DNA of 64,000 nucleotides from Steromphala cineraria (taxonomy: Eukaryota; Mollusca; Gastropoda; Trochida; Trochidae). The notes beneath the pieces were generated by a model. That model saw only the letters and a list, made by a program, of their open reading frames with translations. It did no database searches and had not been told where the DNA came from. The stretch covers positions 39,629,468 through 39,693,467 of the forward strand of contig OU744735.1 in assembly GCA_916613615.1 (NCBI GenBank), given 5' to 3'. The translations under genes were made by a program, and so were the position numbers. Positions 32,991 through 47,900 of the stretch are shown here, in pieces (position 1 is the stretch's first letter; the number at the start of each line of letters is the position of its first letter).

Positions 32991-35900
32991 CTAAAAAATA
33001 AAAAAAATATTTCGGCAATTAATATTTACTCTCACAATTTATCACGAATGGGTATTTCTGTCTGTTATTATCTCCAATTTTATGCTACTAATGAGAAAGA
33101 TAACAGAAATCAATAATTTATTATTTTTAAAAATGTCGAATTGGTTCCTTAATCTCGTTAATCTCATTTGAGTTATTTTCCACAAGCAATCTGGTGACTG
33201 TTTATTATTTCGATAAAGCCTATGCCATATAAATTTCATTGTAAAACTCCAAATGATATTTGTGAATATCGATGATTCGATTTTACAAAACGACCCTGGC
33301 TGAGGTTACTAAGATTTTGTATCAGTACTAATTTATTCAATTGCTGGATTATTTTGTTTTGATATGTAAGGGTAGCTTCTCTTTAACAACATTATATGGG
33401 AATATAATGATTACCGTGATTTGTTGTCAGTAATGGCTACTCATCTATCGTTCGAACATTGTGTTATTGAATTAGTGACAAGAAATGAAACTGTTCGTTG
33501 AAATGCTAAGCCTTTTCCAACAAGTTTTGACAAAAAGCATAATCTTAAGATTTAAAAAACCCCGTTTGCTTCTTTTGAGTTTTATCAGTTAATTCAACAC
33601 TTCCTATTGCTTTGTGGGTTTATTATAATAAACACTAGTGACCAAATTGTTATTACGCCTCTTTCATTGAACTTTTGATTTCCATAAATTAACGATTTTT
33701 AAGGTTCAATGTAGTGAAACTAGTGGCTTTTGACTAAAAAGGAAGACACTTTACTTTCATTATTGTCTTGAAAAAAGAAAATCATCACAATACTACCAAT
33801 TTTAACTTTCATGTCTTAGTATAATGTGACAAAGTACGAAATGGTGAAATGCAAATATCCAGTAGCTGAATGACTAGTCTTTCCTAGATGTCTAAATGAT
33901 GATTGTATGCTACAATACCATTACTTAAACTGACACATTATATTATTTTTTTAGGCAACTTTTGTTCTGCCTCTGACTTAATAAAATCTGGTATTCCATT
34001 CCGGAAATTAATATTTACTCTCATAATTTATCACGAATGGGTATTTCTGTCTGTCTTTATCTCCAATTTTATGCTACTAATGAGACAGATAACAGACATC
34101 AATAATTTTCTAAATATATTTTGAACAAATGATTAACAAGAGTCATCAGAAGATGACATATCCCACCGGTTCCACATGATCGTAAGATGTAAACCTTTGA
34201 AAGATAATTGTAAATTTTGAAAACAAGGTTCATAATAGTATAAGCTAATATATATGAAACGAAACCTTTCATGAACAAATGAAAAATTTTCAGAAATGTG
34301 AAAATATCAAAAGGCACCACTTCAGTAGGTGGGCAATACACATGTAAAGTTTCAGAAAGATATGTGGACTGGTTTTTGAGTTCCGCTCCGGAAACGAAAC
34401 CTTTCATGAACAGAGTCCAAATAAGAGTCGTTTCCATGGAAATAATAAAAAATAACATTTTCAGAAATTTAAAAATATCAAAAGGCACCACTTCAGTAGG
34501 TGGGCAATACACATGTAAAGTTTCAGAAAGATATGTGGACCGGTTTTTGAGTTCTGCTCCGGAAATGAAACCTTTCATGAACCGAGTCCATATAAGAGCC
34601 GTTTCCATGGAAGTAATAAAAAATAAAATTTTCAGAAATGTGAAAATATCAAAAGGCACCACTTCAGTAGGTGGGCAATACACATGTAAAGTTTCAGAAA
34701 GATATGTGGACCGGTTTTTGAGTTCTGCTCTGGAAACGAAATGATTACGGACGGACGGACGGACGGACATACAGACGGACAGGGCGATGACTATATCCCA
34801 CGGTATTACATACCGGTGGGATAAAAATGTTTTTATCTGTTGAAGTTGAATATTCTCATTGCAGAAAAGGGTTCTCTCTCATGAAAAACAATTCCTGGAT
34901 TGTCTACTGTGACTTCCTGAAAATCATTGTTATTGCTTTTTGAGTGTGTAACAGCATATATCTATCAACGTAAAATTACGACAATGACCTACGTAAAAAT
35001 TAAAAGGCTTTGCTTTTTACAAACAAACACAACAGTAAAGTTAAATAATGAGCCTCTTACTCGTTAATATCCCTTACCAAGTCAACAATATGCTTAAACT
35101 TGATACAGAGTTTCAATGCAATAGGTACAATAGTGTGTTCGAATGCGCTAGTGTGTACATTTTGCTGCCTACAGTACGCAAGCTTTCCAAATCGTTGAGT
35201 TTCCAAAGATATTGTACGCCAAGTCTTTTCTGTACATTGTATCTGTACGCAAAGTCTTTTCTGTACATTGTATCTGTACGCCAAGTCTTTTCTGTACATT
35301 GTATCTGTACGTCAAGTCTTTTCTTTTCTACGTATTGTTTGCTAAATATTCTTTAAAATCATTATTGGAACGTGTAATTTTCTCTTACTTGGAAAGGAAA
35401 GGCAATGTTGAATGACAAGATAAATATGTTTACTTTGTGCACACATCGTGCAATTTGTATATCGTCTGGACGTCGATTGAACGTCGATTGAACGACTTCT
35501 AATAGTATTTTAAACCCATCATTTACAGAATACAATGAAGAAACGAAAATAATTTTTCTCCTCAGATGTGACATTCTACAGCCGCTTCTTGCCAACACAC
35601 TCATGCGGATGTTCAAAAGGCGACAGGCTACAAGTGTATGATATATGTGTAATAATTAGCCCTCCACCAACCATATCTCTTACATGTACTATATTTTAAT
35701 AACCTATTCATAATATTTTATATATAATATGTGCTTTTATATACGTTTTAGCAATACAGTTTGCTTTTAATGTGTAGTGAATAAAAATGTACGTAAAGGG
35801 ATTACCAGTTTCACTTCACTTAAACTCCGTTAAGGTCATAGACCAAAAAGATCGATTTTGTGAAAACATTTATATACATATACATACATGTGGTGTACTG

Positions 35901-38900
35901 TGTTAATGTGAACGTATACCTTTTGCCATTTCGGTATTCACCGCTTGTATTTTGTCTTCAGTTGACAGATATGCCAAGTGACCATCATTTTCAATGCACC
36001 GTAATTCGGCATCGGTTTTGGGGATCTCTTCATCGGTGACGAGTAGGAAGCAGAAATGGGATACGGAATCGTACTGGTATGGTGCTGGGCAATCTGTATA
36101 TCACAAAAAAACAAGATCAATGAACCCGAATAATCGCAATAAGGTAAGAAGATCTCAACAAAGAGTTTTCCGATTTCAAATATATCAACACATTTGAATA
36201 GTTACAAAAAGTACTTAATGTTGACGATTGTAAGATTAGAAGATTTTTTTCATCAAAAATATGTTATCTCAACCAATCATGACCTTGTACATCAACCATG
36301 TTCCTTGAATCAACTACTCACTTCTTATCTAAACACTATGTACATCAAACCTTTTAATTGTAAAAACATCATATCATTTTATGTATAAATTCTCCTACAT
36401 CAAATCACTTGTATCACTTGCTTGATAACGGTGTTAGTATCTACACCGAAACGTCGCATTTCATGCAATAAAGAAGCGGATTATCCATAAGAACTCGTTC
36501 TTCTTCAGTGATTTACACATTTGAATGTTTTCTTTTAATAAACTGAATAATTCATTTTTAATAATCAACCAAACTTGATGTGTGGATAGAACGAAGTTAA
36601 AATTATCTTATTAAATCAAATTTATAAAACATATTATTATTATTATTATTATTATTATTCACGAAACTAATCTTAATGCAGAATATCTACTTACGCTCTA
36701 TTGGGATTTCGCAAATGAACGGCTTCTTTTCAAAGCATCTTTGTTCTTCCAATTCAAAATCTGTGTTCAATATGATGCACTCTTTATCATAATCATCTGG
36801 ATTCTCATCGAATAGGTCCCAGGATACTGTGCTGCCATCACCCCATCGCGTTTCCTCCACATAATATTCTTCATAATAATAAGTGTGATAACCATAATGA
36901 TAGTATATATCCTTATAGTATAAGTAATATTCCTCCTGACGGGCATCTATCCAGAAGCTGTTTTCCAGTGAATCTGAAAACATGTTGAATTATTTTGATC
37001 TTTGATTTTCATTTTGGAGGAAGGCAGCGAAACAAAAAATTTGTTTGCATGTGTCCTAGCAGTCAAAAGAAATTACACACTTCAGTTTAATTTATCATTT
37101 GTTAGATTTCGAGTTTTTATATGTCGTAATAAAAAGTCTCCCCTCTAACTTTGTGATTATCATAAGCCACGTCAGTATCTATGTTATCATCATTTGTCAT
37201 TGACAACTAGTAACCACGCTAAACCATTGAAAATGAAAACATCTAAACTATTAATACATCCAAGCAATCAGATTATTCATCGAAATGGTCGCTTTGCTCT
37301 GTTCCGAATGAAAAAACTCCATACAGCTACCATTTCGAAAAAAGTCCGGCTGAGTTATTGAACTTCAAGCGAGAAAGGACATCTTTTTTAATTGCCCGAG
37401 CGGCTGAATTCAGAGTTCAGCGGGACGACCCATCTTACCTGTCAATCTTACATCAACTGGATGACCAAATATAAAACCTGTTGATCAAAGTTTATTGACA
37501 TATCTTGTAACTACCTTTCGTTTAAGCCTAAGATTCATTGGTTAATCAGTGTTCATAATGTATAGACTTCAATATTTCCCCACTGGTAAGCATGCGTGTG
37601 TATGTATCAAGCTTAAAAAAGTGGAGAATTCATAGGTTTCAGACTTTTAAAGAAAATGTTTTCGAATGTGTATCTATTCTCTCCCCACAGAGGCAGATCA
37701 AGTCATGAAATGTTGATACAGCATCTGTTCTATTACGCAGAGTTTGTGCGATAGGATAAGAGATACTTGATTGGAGGCAATCAATGTTACTTGTGCAATA
37801 AGCGACGCTGTTCTTAAATCATCGTGTTGGCTACTAAATGATGGCATTTGTCATTTGATAAAGATATTCAAATGAGGTTAAATTTTTTCCGCCAGGGAAA
37901 ACTTACGGAACCCAGAGATTTCGGCGTAATATAACAGAGACTGTATCAACATTTCTTGACTTGATCTGCCTCTGTGGGGAGAGAATGATGTGTATGGTGC
38001 TATAGAATATTGTCCCAATACTTACTCGACTGGATGTACGATTTCACAGCATCCACCTTTTTTTCAGTGTTCAAAATGGCAAACCTAGAATCAAGAGTCT
38101 CACAGTATTCGCCGGCCTTCCCCGGCCAATTGGCTTCCCCAATGACTTTGAAGCATAGGAATGAACTTGCATCGAACGTGAAGTCAGCGGGACATCCGCT
38201 TTCTGAAAACCAAACATTGAGATACAGATTGTATCATATCAACTGTGGGGCTGTAATGGCTTCTGGATGTCTTAACATTTCCTTTTGCCGAGAACCACTG
38301 CCTCAATTGAACAATCATTATTACCGAGAATATGGGGCCTGACAGTCCCCCCCCCACTCCAGCTGTGCAAATCATTGTTGGTTAACGTTGTTTTACATTA
38401 TACACACTAAACAAAGGTAATACCAAAATAATGTGTTTGTTTCCTAGTTTAGTTCAAAGTTAAGTCAAACTAAAATCATTGTTAGTGTTTCATTTAATCA
38501 TTATTAATATTTGTATGTCTATATTGGTCATTAACATGATAAGATTCAGAATAAAAAAACATGGAAAGTATTAAATGTGAATAACGTTTCTAAAAGGTAA
38601 TTGTCACCTTCACAATTGAATCCATCCCCAACAAATCCACCTGTACAAGTGCAAGAATAAGAACCATCTGCGTTCTGACATGTTGCTTGGGCATGACATG
38701 CATGGGTGCCAGTTGCACATTCGTCTTCATCTGCAGTAATATTAACAATAACAATATTGATGATGATGAAGGTGATGATGATGATGATAATAATACTGAT
38801 AATGGTAATAGTATCAATAAAGATAATGAAAATAATGATGACGATAAAAATGATGATGATGATGATGATGAAGATGATGAGGAGGAGGAGATGATGTCTT

Positions 38901-41900
38901 AAAAGAATTGATTATTTATGAAACGCTACCAGAATCCATAAAATGGCCATCGTATCATTAGATTTGGATTTTTTAATTTGAGTAATGGTTTGATTGACCC
39001 TTTCAAGGTAATAGTGTTGGTCATTAACTATTATCGATTGGATACAGATAAGAAATAGACGTACACAGAACGTTCAAATTTCACGTTACAGATAGACAAG
39101 GAAACAATAAAGATTTGCAAGCCCCATCACTCCCTGTTTTCAACAATTTAAAATGTATGTGTAAAACTTTATGAAACTTAAGTTTGCATCTACATTCCCA
39201 AAAACATTCGTAGCGATTAAGGTTTACAATACACACTACAAATTTGAGATGACAAATTTCTAAATTTTAATCAATCAATTTTATGACGTAAAAAGGGGAT
39301 ATAACTTAGTAGAAAATGAATCAAATGTTTATACAAAACTGGTTTGATATATTTATACGACAGTGATTGGTGATTTTTGTGACAGTCGTTATTTTTACAA
39401 AAACCAATAATGATCTTCAAATTCTCAGTACAACTTTATTTTGAATGCATATATTAAAAAAAGAGCAAGTGGCTCTGTATCTCATCAAGCTTCATATCAA
39501 TTTTGCTTTAGGGTGTGGCAAATGTGGTTCCCCCTTTACTTTTGATCACAGGGTCACCAACTGTACAATTTGGAATCCCCCTTATCTAACTTAATAGTTT
39601 ACACAAAGTTTCAACTTTCAAGGCCTGATGCTTCTTGAGAAAAAGATGAAATTAGGTTAAAGTGTGTGGCCCCTGAGGCCCTTATTAGGGGTCACATGGT
39701 CACAAAAGCTATAAATCACAATCCTCACTAGTCAAGGAGTCTGTACACAAAGTTCCAGCTTTCTAGACCTTATGCTTCTGGATAAGAAGGTGCAAATAGG
39801 TTTTTAGGGCGTGGCCCTGTGGCTCTTGTTAAGGGGCACAGGGTTACCAAAGCCAAGTTTCAGCTTTCTAGGCCTTATGGTTCTTGAGAAGAAGTCGAAA
39901 TTACACAAAGTTTACGGACGGACGCCGGACACCATGCCATGCCATAAGCCCATCGGGCCTTACAGGTCAGATGAGCTAAAAAGCAGTAAAACCTAATTTG
40001 AATGAAATGTTGCTGGTTTTCCTGTTAATTTTGATGAAACTTTCATATGATCGTCAGATCGTTATGACATTTGCATTAAAGATATCAACAGACACTATTT
40101 AGTGAAGGGTTGTGTAACTCATTTTCTGGTGTATGCTTATCTTAAAATTGCAATACACAATTTTACACAAAATGACATTAATCTTGTATTTATCCGTTCT
40201 AGTGCCTACTTATGAGGCAAATGCATATATCTTTAACATTACCCTTTATTTCGATTGGATTGAATTATGATATTGTAATGCTATAACCTGGGCTATTCAT
40301 AAAGCCAGTGTTACAGTATGTATGCAATCCATCCTTTTGACACAAATACAATTCTAACATACGTTTTCAACTGCACATTCATCGATATCTAGAATATATG
40401 ATTCATTTCTTATTCTAAAATAGTACTTTCGATATCACATTAAGAAAAACATGCTTCATCGTATCATCATACATGTAATTGTATCCAACAGTAAATAGAT
40501 GTAATAACATGTTAACAAAAACGCTTTGCTTTGATTGTTTAGAAAATCACACCAATTGTATTGTAACATGCTATGCATTTCTCATTGTCACCCTTCCTGT
40601 AGATATAGTTTTAGAGTAAAAATGGTATATTGCATAAAAAAATCATAAATGAAAAAGGAAATGAAATAAAGGAACAAATAAAACATTTACTTGATCTAGT
40701 TTAGTTTTAACTGACCAGAATAATATAGAATATAGTATTTTCAATACCCATGGATATGCCATTGCCATTTTAAAACCCTTTTGAACAATTCAATAATCCA
40801 GGTCATTACTTTATGTATTGTTTGAGAATAACACAGTTCATCGAACCAATATTTATTATTGAAAATAATCAATTACGAATAATATAGGAATGTAATAACC
40901 TATGCATTTGTCGTTGCCATCCTTTTGAAAGCCTTCGTTGCAAGTGCATGTATGCGATCCATCCGTGTTGACACAAATGCCATTCGTACATGCGTTTTCA
41001 TCTGCGCATTCATCTTTATCTAAAATACAAAATTCATAGATTATGTAAAATAGTAGTTGAGATTTTATTTTATCTATGCCATGGATCATTACATTGGCAT
41101 ATGCTCCTGTCAATGTTGATTGTTTGAAAACAGCACTTTTTTCATCGCTGTTATTTTGTTTAATTGTAATTTAATAGTGTTTAACAAATTATTGTGATTA
41201 TACAACCTATGCAATTGTCACTGCCATCCTTTTGAAAGCCTTCGTTGCATGTGCATGTATGCGATCCATCCGTGTTGACACAAATGCCATTTGCACATGC
41301 GGTTTCATCTGCGCATTCATCTTTATCTAAAATACAAAATTCATTGATTATGTAAAATAGTACTTGAGATATTGTATTATCTAATACATGGATCATTACA
41401 TTGGCATATACTCCTGTAAATGTTAATTATTATAAAACGGCAATTTTACACCATCTGTCACTTTGTTTAATTGTAATTAAAAAGTGTTTTACAAATTATT
41501 GTTATTATACAACCTATGCAATTGTCACTGCCATCCTTTTGAAAGCCTTCGTTGCATGTGCATGTATGCGATCCATCCGTGTTGACACAAATGCCATTTG
41601 CACATGCAGTTTCATCTGCGCATTCATCTTTATCTAAAATATAAAATTCAATGATTATGTAAAATAGTACTTGAAATATTATTTTATCTAATACATGGAT
41701 CATTACATTGGCAGTTGCGACTGTAAATGTTGATTGTTTAAAAACGGCAATTTTTACACCGTCTGTTATTTTGTTTAATTGTAATTTAATAGTGTTTAAC
41801 AAATTATTGTTATTATACAACCTATGCAATTGTCACTGCCATCCTTTTGAAAGCCGTCGTTGCATGTGCATGTATGCGATCCATCCGTGTTGACACAAAT

Positions 41901-44900
41901 GCCATTTGCACATGCGGTTTCATCTGCGCATTCATCTTTATCTAAAATATAAAATCCATTGATTATGTAAAATAGTACTTGAGATTTCATTTCATCTATG
42001 TCATGGACAATTACATTGGCATATCCTCCTGTAAATTTTGATAATTTAAAAACGACAATTTTTACACCATCCATCATTTTATTTAATTGTAATTAATAAG
42101 TATTTTACAAATTATTGTTATTAAACAACCTATGCAATTGTCACTGCCATCCTTTTGAAAGCCTTCGTTGCATGTGCATGTATGCGATCCATCCGTGTTG
42201 ACACAAATGCCATTCGTACATGCGTTTCCATCTGCGCATTCATCTTTATCTAAAATATAAAATTCAATGATTATGTAAAATAGTACTTGAGATATTATTT
42301 TATCTAATACAGAACATGAATTATAACATTGGCATTTGCGCCTGTAAATGTTGATTGTTTAAAAACGGCAATTTTTACACTGTCTGTCATTTTGTTTAAT
42401 TGTAATTTAAAAGTGTATTACAAATTATTGTTACTATACAACCTATGCAATTGTCACTGCCATCCTTTTGAAAGCCTTCGTTGCATGTGCATGTATGCGA
42501 TCCCTCCGTGTTGACACAAATGCCATTCGTACATGCGTTTTCATCTGCGCATTCATCTTTATCTGAAATATATAATTCATTGATTATGTAAAATAGTACT
42601 TGAGATATTATTTTATCTAATACATGAATCATTACATAGGCATTTGCGCCTGTAAATGTTGATTGTTTAAAAACGGCACTTTTACACCATCTGTCACTTT
42701 GTTTAATTGTAATTTAAAAGTGTTAAACAAATTATTGTTATTATACAACCTATGCAATTGTCACTGCCATCCTTTTGAAAGCCTTCGTTGCATGTGCATG
42801 TATGCGATCCATCCGTGTTGACACAAATGCCATTTGCACATGCAGTTTCATCTGCGCATTCATCTTTATCTAAAATATAAAATTCAATGATTATGTAAAA
42901 TAGTACTTGAAATATTATTTTATCTAATACATGGATCATTACATTGGCAGTTGCGACTGTAAATGTTGATTGTTTAAAAACGGCAATTTTTACACCGTCT
43001 GTTTTTTTGTTTAATTGTAATTTAAAAGTGTTTAACAAGTTATTGTTATTATACAACCTATGCAATTGTCACTGCCATCCTTTTGAAAGCCTTCGTTGCA
43101 TGTGCATGTATGCGATCCCTCCTTGTTGACACAAATGCCATTCGTACATGCGTTTCCATCTGCGCATTCATCTTTATCTAAAATTTTAAATTCAATGATT
43201 ATGTAAAATAGTACTTGAGATATTATTTTATCTAATACAGTACATGAATCATAACATTGGCATTTGCGCCTGTAAATGCTGATTGTTTCAAACGGCAATT
43301 TTTACACCGTCTGTTATTTTGTTTAATTGTAATTTAAAAGTGTTTAACAAATTATTGTTATTATACAACCTATGCAATTGTCACTGCCATCCTTTTGAAA
43401 GCCTTCGTTGCATGTGCATGTATGCGATCCATCCGTGTTGACACAAATGCCATTCGTACATGCGTTTTCATCTGCGCATTCATCTTTATCTAAAATATAA
43501 AATCCATTGATTATGTAAAATAGTACTTGAGATTTCATTTCATCTATGTCATGGATAATTACATTGGCATATCCTCCTGTTAATGTTGATAATTTAAAAA
43601 CGAAAATTTTTACACCATCCATCATTTTATTTAATTGTAATTAATAAGTATTTTACAAATCATTGTTATTAAACAACCTATGCAATTGTCACTGCCATCC
43701 TTTTGAAAGCCTTCGTTGCATGTGCATGTATGCGATCCCTCCGTGTTGACACAAATGCCATTCGTACATGCGTTTCCATCTGTGCATTCATCTTTATCTA
43801 AAATATAAAATTCAATGATTATGTAAAATAGTACTTGAGATATTATTTTATCTAATACAGTACATGAATCATAACATTGGCATTTGCGCCTGTAAATGCT
43901 GATTGTTTAAAACGGCAATTTTTACACCGTCTGTTATTTTGTTTAATTGTAATTTAAAAGTGTTTAACAAATTATTGTTATTATACAACCTATGCAATTG
44001 TCACTGCCATCCTTTTGAAAGCCTTCGTTGCATGTGCATGTATGCGATCCCTCCGTGTTGACACAAATGCCATTCGTACATGCGTTTCCATCTGCGCATT
44101 CATCTTTATCTAAAATATATAATTCATTGATTATGTAAAATAGTACTTGAGATATTATTTTATCTATGCCATAGATCATTACATTGGCATATCCTCCTTT
44201 AAATGTTTATAATATTATAACAGCAATTTTTACACCATCCGTAACTTTGTTTAATTGTAATTAATATGTATTTTACAAATTATTGTTATTTTACAACCTA
44301 TGCAATTGTCACTGCCATCCTTTTGAAAGCCTTCGTTGCAAGTGCATGTATGCGATCCATCCGTGTTGACACAAATGCCATTTGCACATGCGTTTTCATC
44401 TGCGCATTCATCTTTATCTAAAATATAAAATTCATTGATTATGTTAAATAGTGCTTGAGATATCATTTTATCTATGCCATTGATCATTACATTGGCATAT
44501 CCTCCTTTAAATGTTTATAATATTATGACAGCAATTTTTACATCATCCGTAACTTTGTTTAATTGTAATTATTATGTATTTTACAAATTATTGTTATTTT
44601 ACAACCTATGCAATTGTCACTGCCATCCCTTTGAAAGCCTTCGCTACATGTGCATGTATGCGATCCATCCGTGTTGACACAAATGCCATTTGCACATGCG
44701 TTTTCATCTGCGCATTCATCTTTATCTAAAATATATAATTCTTTGATTATGTAAAATAGTACTTGAGATATTATTTTATCTAATACATGGATCATTACAT
44801 AGGCATTTGCGCCTGTAAATGTTGATTGTTTAAAGACGGCACTTTTACACCATCTGTCACTTTGTTTAAGTGTAATTTAAAAGTGTTTACAAATTATTGT

Positions 44901-47900
44901 TATTATACAACCTATGCAATTGTCACTGCCATCCTTTTGAAAGCCTTCGTTGCATGTGCATGTATGCGATCCATCCGTGTTGACACAAATGCCATTTGCA
45001 CATGCGGTTTCATCTGCGCATTCATCTTTATCTAAAATATATAATTCTTTGATTATGTAAAATAGTACTTGAGATATTATTTTATCTAATACATGGATCA
45101 TTACATAGGCATTTGCGCCTGTAAATGTTGATTGTTTAAAAACGGCAATTTTACACCATCTGTCACTTTGTTTAATTGTAATTTAAAAGTGTTTTACAAA
45201 TTATTGTTTTTTTACAACCTATGCAATTGTCACTGCCATCCCTTTGAAAGCCTTCGCTACATGTGCATGTATGCGATCCATCCGTGTTGACACAAATGCC
45301 ATTTGCACATGCGTTTTCATCTGCGCATTCATCTTTATCTAAAATATATAATTCTTTGATTATGTAAAATAGTACTTGAGATATTATTTTATCTAATACA
45401 TGGATCATTACATAGGCATTTGCGCCTGTAAATGTTGATTGTTTAAAAACGGCACTTTTACACCATCTGTCACTTTGTTTAAGTGTAATTTAAAAGTGTT
45501 TTACAAATTATTGTTATTATACAACCTATGCAATTGTCACTGCCATCCTTTTGAAAGCCTTCGTTGCATGTGCATGTATGCGATCCATCCGTGTTGACAC
45601 AAATGCCATTTGCACATGCGGTTTCATCTGCGCATTCATCTTTATCTAAAATATATAATTCTTTGATTATGTAAAATAGTACTTGAGATATTATTTTATC
45701 TAATACATGGATCATTACATAGGCATTTGCGCCTGTAAATGTTGATTGTTTAAAAACGGCAATTTTACACCATCTGTCACTTTGTTTAATTGTAATTTAA
45801 AAGTGTTTTACAAATTATTGTTTTTTTACAACCTATGCAATTGTCACTGCCATCCTTTTGAAAGCCTTCGTTGCATGTGCATGTATGCGATCCCTCCGTG
45901 TTGACACAAATGCCATTCGTACATGCGTTTCCATCTGCGCATTCATCTTTATCTAAAATATAAAATCCATTGATTATGTAAAATAGTACTTGAGATTTCA
46001 TTTCATCTATGTCATGGATAATTACATTGGCATATCCTCCTGTAAATGTTCATAATTTAAAAACGACAATTTTTACACCATCCATCATTTTAATTAATTG
46101 TAATTAATAAGTATTTTACAAATTATTGTTATTAAACAACCTATGCAAGTGTCACTGCCATCCTTTTGAAAGCCTTCGTTGCATGTGCATGTATGCGATC
46201 CCTCCGTGTTGACACAAATGCCATTCGTACATGCGTTTCCACCTGTGCATTCATCTTTATCTAAAATATAAAATTCAATGATTATGTAAAATAGTACTTG
46301 AGATATTATTTTATCTATTTTATCTAATACAGGGTACAGTACATGAATCATAACATTGGCATTTGCGCCTGTAAATGTTGATTGTTTAAAACGGCAATTT
46401 TTACACCGTCTGTTATTTTGTTTAATTGTAATTTAAAAGTGTTTAACAAATTATTGTTATTATACAACCTATGCAATTGTCACTGCCATCCTTTTGAAAG
46501 CCTTCGTTGCATGTGCATGTATGCGATCCCTCCGTGTTGACACAAATGCCATTCGTACATGCGTTTCCATCTGCGCATTCATCTTTATCTAAAATATAAA
46601 ATTCAATGATTATGTAAAATAGTGCTTGAGATATTATTTTATCTAATACAGTACATGAATTATAACATTGGCATTTGCGCCTGTAAATGTTGATTGTTTA
46701 AAAACGGCAATTTTTACACTGGCTGTCATTTTGTTTAATTGTAATTTAAAAGTGTTTTACAAATTATTGTTATACAACCTATGCAATTGTCACTGCCATC
46801 CTTTTGAAAGCCTTCGTTGCATGTGCATGTATGCGATCCCTCCGTGTTGACACAAATGCCATTCGTACATGCGTTTTCATCTGCGCATTCATCTTTATCT
46901 AAAATATATAATTCATTGATTATGTAAAATAGTACTTGAGATATTATTATATCTAATACATGGATCATTACATAGGCATTTGCGCCTGTAAATGTTGATT
47001 GTTTAAAAACGGCAATTTTTATACCGTCTGTCATTTTGTTTAATTGTAATTTAAAAGTGTTTTACAAATTATTGTTATTATACAACCTATGCAATTGTCA
47101 CTGCCATCCTTTTGAAAGCCTTCGTTGCATGTGCATGTATGCGATCCCTCCGTGTTGACACAAATGCCATTCGTACATGCGTTTCCATCTGCGCATTCAT
47201 CTTTATCTAAAATATAAAATTCAATGATTATGTAAAATAGTGCTTGAGATATTATTTTATCTAATACAGTACATGAATTATAACATTGGCATTTGCGCCT
47301 GTAAATGTTGATTGTTTAAAAACGGCAATTTTTACACTGGCTGTCATTTTGTTTAATTGTAATTTAAAAGTGTTTTACAAATTATTGTTATACAACCTAT
47401 GCAATTGTCACTGCCATCCTTTTGAAAGCCTTCGTTGCATGTGCATGTATGCGATCCCTCCGTGTTGACACAAATGCCATTCGTACATGCGTTTCCATCT
47501 GCGCATTCATCTTTATCTAAAATATAAAATTCAATGATTATGTAAAATAGTGCTTGAGATATTATTTTATCTAATACATGGATCATTACATAGGCATTTG
47601 CGCCTGTAAATGTTGATTGTTTAAAAACGGCAATTTTTATACCTTCTGTAATTTTGTTAAATTGTATTTAAAAAGTGTTTTACAAATTATTGTTATTATA
47701 CAACCTATGCAATTGCCACTGCCATCCTTTTGAAAGCCTTCGTTGCACGTGCATGTATGTGATCCATCCGTGTTGACACAAATGCCATTTGCACATGCGT
47801 TTTCATCTGCGCATTCATCTTTATCTAAAATATAAAGTTCATTGATTATGTAAAATAGTGCTTGAGATATCATTTTATCTATGCCATAGATCATTACATT

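Larger units (their letters stand above)
38731..40268. other. Intron between exons 27 and 26
   Basis: Holds a GAT-rich microsatellite (about 38755-38895) and a degenerate repeat at 39470-39975. No further supported exon. Confidence 0.5.

Noticed and set aside
34099..34770. Long open frames on both strands with an internally repeated peptide
   Set aside because: They follow the 177-bp DNA repeats of an interspersed element; both strands are open because the repeat lacks stops, with no domain.
38706..38902. Asp/Asn-rich small protein on the plus strand
   Set aside because: Translation of a GAT microsatellite within an intron.
41401..47468. Plus-strand open frames across the EGF array (Cys/His/Leu-rich)
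   Set aside because: They are antisense readings of the EGF exons and introns, and repeat with the array period.
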